Assembly: GCA_020846955.1 (NCBI GenBank)
Contig: JADLCZ010000077.1
Span: 1-8,085, forward strand
Reading direction: 5' to 3'
Source of the DNA: Candidatus Nomurabacteria bacterium
Lineage (GTDB): Bacteria; Patescibacteriota; Minisyncoccia; Phycocordibacterales; UBA9973
Length of the DNA stretch: 8,085 bases
Shown here: one piece after another, positions 5,354-8,085 of the stretch
Layout: each line of letters starts with the position of its first letter
Numbering within the stretch: position 1 is the first letter of the stretch
The notes under the pieces: generated by a model
Databases searched by the model: none
What the model was told of the DNA's origin: nothing
The model's input: the letters and a program-made list of their open reading frames with translations, nothing else
Made by a program: the position numbers and the translations under genes

Positions 5354-5683
5354 TTAAGGGTCAATATCGGTTTTTTCTCTTATAAACACATCCTTGCCGT
5401 CTGGAGATTTGGTCTTTATATATTTACGATTTTTATTTATTTCGATTTTGCGTACTATTTCCCTTTCTAGATCATATCCAAGTGATTCACACATACCAAG
5501 GAGAAATATTGCTACATCTGCAAATTCTTCTGCAACGCCATCTTCATTTTTATTATATTTTGAAAATGCTTCAGAGAGCTCTTCGTGGGCACGACAAAAT
5601 TCAAGAGCCATATTGTCTAGGTTGAAGCCCTTCTCTACTTTATTTCTCATCACCTCTTTTTGTAATTCTTTTAAATCAATCAT
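5354..5683 (-). CDS. MazG-like nucleotide pyrophosphohydrolase
   Basis: This 109-residue all-alpha NTP pyrophosphohydrolase cleaves an NTP or dNTP to the monophosphate and PPi. The Mg-binding pattern is clear: HEELSEAF with Glu34, Glu35 and Glu38, then EEFADVAIFLLG with Glu53 and Asp56. A later NKNRKY segment (83-88) resembles the substrate-side Asn/Arg/Tyr residues of the family. Single-domain size fits small MazG/dCTPase-like members rather than the two-domain E. coli MazG. Substrate is inferred only from context: it lies 5 nt after the dCMP deaminase gene, so dCTP to dCMP (or dUTP to dUMP) hydrolysis would feed dUMP to ThyA. General house-cleaning of abnormal nucleotides is the main alternative. 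It is the last gene of its operon. Confidence 0.88.
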   Translation of the reverse strand: MIDLKELQKEVMRNKVEKGFNLDNMALEFCRAHEELSEAFSKYNKNEDGVAEEFADVAIFLLGMCESLGYDLEREIVRKIEINKNRKYIKTKSPDGKDVFIREKTDIDP

Positions 5684-5688
5684 AAATT

Positions 5689-6189
5689 TTACATATCATT
5701 ATATATTTCCATATCACCAAGAACTTCACATTTTATATTTGCTAGTTTGAAAATTTCTTTTGTTCGATCTGCTCCACGATAATCCTTAAGTGCTACAACT
5801 CGGACAATACCAGCGTTAATAATATTTTGCGCGCATTTATAACAAGGAGTCATTTTACAATACACTGTACCGCCTTCTATAGCAACTCCAACACGGGCAG
5901 CATTGTTGATTGCATTTTGCTCGGCATGAGCAGTACGTATACAATGGCGTGACTCTGTTCCATCTTCATTTTTTACAGTATGCATTTCGTGTCCAACTTC
6001 ATCACAATGAGGCAAACCAATAGGTGAACCAACATGACCTGTGGAGAGAATCCTCTTATCTTTTGTTATCACACAGCCTGCATACCCCCTATCACAAGTA
6101 CCACGAGTACCTACTAAATCTACCATTTGTAAGAAATATTCATCCCAAGATGGTCTTTTATGAGCTTCAGTTTTGTGATTTTCTGACAT
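5689..6189 (-). CDS. dCMP deaminase (ComEB-like)
   Basis: This 166-residue Zn-dependent deaminase converts dCMP to dUMP, the ThyA substrate. The signature is TAHAEQNAI with Zn ligand His88 and proton shuttle Glu90, then TPCYKC with Cys116 and Cys119. Cys32, Cys62, His67 and His70 lie where dCMP deaminases with a second metal site carry ligands, though this alignment is by eye. The RPSWDEYFLQMVDLVGTRGT start is typical of the ComEB/dCMP deaminase group. The segment usually read as GYNGxP, tied to dCTP/dTTP control in the T4-type enzyme, is GHVGSP (51-56) here. A TATAAT six bases before the ATG suggests its own leaderless transcript in addition to read-through from the CofE-like gene 18 nt upstream. 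Confidence 0.94.
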   Translation of the reverse strand: MSENHKTEAHKRPSWDEYFLQMVDLVGTRGTCDRGYAGCVITKDKRILSTGHVGSPIGLPHCDEVGHEMHTVKNEDGTESRHCIRTAHAEQNAINNAARVGVAIEGGTVYCKMTPCYKCAQNIINAGIVRVVALKDYRGADRTKEIFKLANIKCEVLGDMEIYNDM

Positions 6190-6224
6190 AAGAATATTAT
6201 AATCTTTTTAATCCTTTTTCCCAA
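6189..6224 (-). promoter_or_regulatory. Internal promoter giving a predicted leaderless dCMP deaminase mRNA
   Basis: On the minus strand, TTGGGA (6219-6224, 4 of 6), a 17-nt spacer and a perfect TATAAT (6196-6201) are followed by six bases and the ATG at 6189. The geometry equals that of thyA. It overlaps the last codons of the CofE-like gene. The nearest AAGGA-like motif is about 23 nt from the ATG, too far to act as a Shine-Dalgarno. Confidence 0.65.
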
Positions 6225-6930
6225 ATTTTTGCTTTTTTAGAGCTTGGAAGATAGGGGCATAGACGTCCTCACTTGGGTCCATTACAAGTTCTTTACGATT
6301 TACATTTTTTACAAAATCAACTGGTGCATTGGAAATCTTTGCTAGAGGTTGTTTTTCATCCCCCTCACCCATACAAACAACTGCAGATGTTGCCAAAGAA
6401 TCTGCAACATCTGTACGAGAGAATTTCAAAACCCTGCCAAACATATCCTTCTTACCACGATAGTCCCGCACACCCTTAAATCCTGCATAACCTAGAGCTA
6501 TACCAACTACCCCTGCACGCAATGGTAATAATCTACTATCTGTGATCAGAATTCCTAAATTTTTTACTTTGTAAATTTTAGATAATTTGAAATGTATTGA
6601 TTTTGCCGATTTGAATGAATCATATGGCAACAATACAATCTTGCCGTCTGCATTTGATTCATCTATACCAGCGCTAGACATAACCATACCATCTTTAATA
6701 GTCAGCCAAGTATATTTGGTCTTTATAGCGAAAGTGCTTTCCTTTTTTATTAAGGCTTCTCTGTGTTTATGATCTCCCAAAACTTCTGTCCGCCCTTCGG
6801 AAAGTGCAACAATTTTTGAAGTCACTACAATAATATCGCCATCTTTGGCTTTTGGAATATATTTAACAATAAAATCAATTAGATTTTCATTTTCCTTAAA
6901 AATTCTTGTTCTATATGCTTTGACTATCAT
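6208..6930 (-). CDS. CofE-like (F420-0:gamma-glutamyl ligase family) protein
   Basis: This 240-residue protein resembles CofE, which adds gamma-linked glutamate to coenzyme F420-0 using GTP. Family landmarks are VVTSKIVALSEGR (35-47), AGIDESNADGKIVLLP (87-102), GVVGIALGYAGF (140-151), DYRGKKDMFGRVLKFSRTDVADSLA (156-180, not continuous in the family) and VVCMGEGDEKQPLA (184-197). The usual 'SDTFGRPWR' nucleotide/metal segment is TDSRLLPLR (130-138), so the active site departs from true CofE. No other F420 gene is in the window and Patescibacteria are not known F420 makers, so the substrate is probably something else. A gamma-glutamyl ligase acting on folate or a small acid is possible but unproven. 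The start overlaps the end of the transporter gene by 20 nt; no Shine-Dalgarno is evident. Confidence 0.82.
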   Translation of the reverse strand: MIVKAYRTRIFKENENLIDFIVKYIPKAKDGDIIVVTSKIVALSEGRTEVLGDHKHREALIKKESTFAIKTKYTWLTIKDGMVMSSAGIDESNADGKIVLLPYDSFKSAKSIHFKLSKIYKVKNLGILITDSRLLPLRAGVVGIALGYAGFKGVRDYRGKKDMFGRVLKFSRTDVADSLATSAVVCMGEGDEKQPLAKISNAPVDFVKNVNRKELVMDPSEDVYAPIFQALKKQKFGKKD

Positions 6931-7573
6931 CTTTTCTATAGTATTTAAGTATATTAATCATACCGTAAGAAAGTGGCGTATAAACAAAACCCATACAAAC
7001 CTTGTAAATCCACCAAGGGATAGACATCAATAGTATTTGGTGAGGCGGATATACTCCAGCAAATGCAATAATCATAAACAAACCAGTATCAAGGAATTGG
7101 GACCAAATATTTGAACACAATGAACGTAACCAAAATAATTTCTTACCTAATTTATCTGTAACTTTCCAAAATATAAAGAAGTCTTGATATTCCCCTACTG
7201 CAAAAGCCACCAATGATGCTATCGCCATCCTCAATGACAGATCAAAAACTTGCCCATAACCATCTTTTACCCAAAAGGCAGCTTCGGACCAAGAAAAAAT
7301 ATTTGATAAAAATGTATATAAAATAAACAAAGCTGTGCTTACAATACCCGCAACAACAAATCCTTTGGCAATTTTTTTACCAAAGACTTCTCCTATTACA
7401 TCTGTTCCAATAAAAACAAACGGAAAGAAAAATATTGATACCGACAAATGTGTACCAAATAAAAATGGCATTAATTTTATGCCTAGTGTATTGGCAGCCA
7501 AAAGTGATGTAAGATAAATACTTAAACAAACTGCTATCAATACAATATCACGCTCAGAATAATTTTTACTCAT
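6911..7573 (-). CDS. VUT/YhhQ-family queuosine precursor transporter
   Basis: This 220-residue integral membrane protein of the YhhQ/COG1738 family imports 7-cyano- or 7-aminomethyl-7-deazaguanine or queuine for tRNA queuosine. About six hydrophobic helices are visible (roughly 9-30, 43-59, 69-91, 112-128, 160-177, 180-199). The family core FIGTDVIGEVFGKK (54-67) comes first. AVGEYQDFFIFWK (125-137) and LRSLCSNIWSQFLDTGLF (149-166) follow, with conserved Asp58, Glu61, Gln160-region polar residues and Asp162. The start at 7573 gives a short cytosolic N terminus. It heads the four-gene minus-strand operon and overlaps the CofE-like gene by 20 nt. No queuosine gene is in the window, so the exact precursor is unknown; a salvage role fits a reduced genome. 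Confidence 0.88.
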   Translation of the reverse strand: MSKNYSERDIVLIAVCLSIYLTSLLAANTLGIKLMPFLFGTHLSVSIFFFPFVFIGTDVIGEVFGKKIAKGFVVAGIVSTALFILYTFLSNIFSWSEAAFWVKDGYGQVFDLSLRMAIASLVAFAVGEYQDFFIFWKVTDKLGKKLFWLRSLCSNIWSQFLDTGLFMIIAFAGVYPPHQILLMSIPWWIYKVCMGFVYTPLSYGMINILKYYRKDDSQSI

Positions 7574-7597
7574 ATTTTATAAATTAATTTTAATAAA

Positions 7598-7627
7598 AAT
7601 AAAATCCCTCATTTGAGGGATTTTATT
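7598..7627. terminator. Hairpin terminator directly after rplK
   Basis: A perfect 13-bp stem, 7598-7610 with 7615-7627, has a 4-nt loop. It begins 6 nt after the rplK stop and is followed on the minus strand by a T-rich run (ATTTTATT then TTTATT). Its symmetry could allow action in both directions, but only rplK reads into it here. Confidence 0.85.
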
Positions 7628-7633
7628 GGATTG

Positions 7634-8059
7634 CTATTCTACAACAGTTATACCTGCTGAACGAGCACTACCTTCTACGATTTTCATTGCGCCTTCTATA
7701 TCTTTTGCATTCAAATCTGGCATCTTTTTCATCGCGATTTCACGAACTTGTGCTTTTGTGATTTTACCAACTTTTGAAGTATTTGGCTTACCTGAACCCT
7801 TCTCTACCCCAGCAGCCTTTTGGATCAATCCTGCTACTGGTGGTGTCTTTACCACGAAATCATAAGTACGGTCTTCATAAACGAATATTTGTACACCTAC
7901 TACATCTCCTGCCATACCTTGCGTTGCTGCATTGAACTTTTGACAGAATTCTGCGATGTTAACACCTGCTTGTCCGAGCGCAGGACCTAGTGGTGGAGCT
8001 GGGGTTGCCTTTGCAGCTTGAATCTGTAACTTCACTTTCTTCATTATTTTCTTTGCCAT
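7634..8059 (-). CDS. rplK: 50S ribosomal protein L11
   Basis: This 141-residue protein is the L11 of the GTPase-associated centre of the 50S subunit, binding 23S rRNA helices 43-44 and contacting elongation factors. It matches L11 along its whole length. The N-terminal domain has VKLQIQAAKATPAPPLGPAL and GQAGVNIAEFCQKFNAAT, a hinge TPPVAGLIQKAAGVEKGSGK follows, and the rRNA-binding C-terminal domain has KVGKITKAQVREIAMKKMPD and LNAKDIEGAMKIVEGSARSAG. Length is normal (E. coli 142). An alternative start is Met6, but the MAKK beginning is usual. No Shine-Dalgarno lies before the ATG. Unlike the common rplK-rplA order, a strong terminator follows the stop within 6 nt, so L1 is not co-transcribed downstream. 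Confidence 0.98.
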   Translation of the reverse strand: MAKKIMKKVKLQIQAAKATPAPPLGPALGQAGVNIAEFCQKFNAATQGMAGDVVGVQIFVYEDRTYDFVVKTPPVAGLIQKAAGVEKGSGKPNTSKVGKITKAQVREIAMKKMPDLNAKDIEGAMKIVEGSARSAGITVVE

Positions 8060-8085
8060 TTTAAATTAGTTTCTAGCTGCTAGGT
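8060..8085. other. Upstream flank of rplK, too short to interpret
   Basis: These 26 bases hold no Shine-Dalgarno and no clear -10. Minus-strand stops occur in all three frames (TAG, TAG, TAA), so at most the last codons of an upstream gene such as nusG could be here. That identity is a guess from usual gene order. Confidence 0.3.

Noticed and set aside
8073..8083. CTAG-CTG-CTAG mini-palindrome upstream of rplK
   Set aside because: The stem is only 4 bp and at the window edge, so it is likely chance.

Overview
The window looks like a chromosomal segment of an AT-rich, ultra-small bacterium of the Candidate Phyla Radiation (Patescibacteria), most like Parcubacteria. This is inferred from several things together: very compact gene packing, a stand-alone GIY-YIG nuclease, a CofE-like ligase without F420 genes nearby, L11 followed at once by a terminator instead of the L1 gene, and almost no Shine-Dalgarno sequences. 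The standard code fits: TAA, TAG and one TGA all act as stops. No rRNA, tRNA, CRISPR array or insertion sequence was seen.

Layout. (1) Positions 1-1718, minus strand, hold a tightly packed accessory operon read right to left: GIY-YIG nuclease, short-chain dehydrogenase, HAD hydrolase, and the start of a NUDIX hydrolase cut by the window edge. (2) Positions 1742-1823 hold an ~80-nt palindromic element that folds as a compact three-way junction, wedged between the glyA stop codon and the nuclease start. (3) Positions 1821-3071 are glyA on the minus strand. (4) Positions 3124-3896 hold two unrelated small membrane-protein genes on the minus strand. Each has its own perfect-consensus sigma70 promoter and its own GGCAC/GTGCC hairpin terminator. 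(5) Positions 3915-5352 are the plus-strand pair thyA-dfrA, with a thyA promoter placed so that the mRNA should start at the ATG. A perfect bidirectional hairpin ends the pair. (6) Positions 5354-7573, minus strand, read YhhQ/VUT-type transporter, CofE-like ligase, dCMP deaminase, MazG-like pyrophosphohydrolase. (7) Positions 7598-8059 hold rplK (L11) with its own terminator.

How the genes fit together. GlyA, ThyA and dihydrofolate reductase make up the complete thymidylate cycle: serine-derived methylene-THF, dUMP to dTMP, then DHF back to THF. The MazG-like enzyme and dCMP deaminase could supply dUMP from dCTP via dCMP. The middle of the window is therefore a dTMP-supply neighbourhood on two converging strands.

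The most promising undescribed signals are the three-way-junction element beside the GIY-YIG nuclease, the predicted leaderless starts (TATAAT, six bases, ATG) of thyA and the dCMP deaminase gene, and the twin promoter-peptide-terminator modules.
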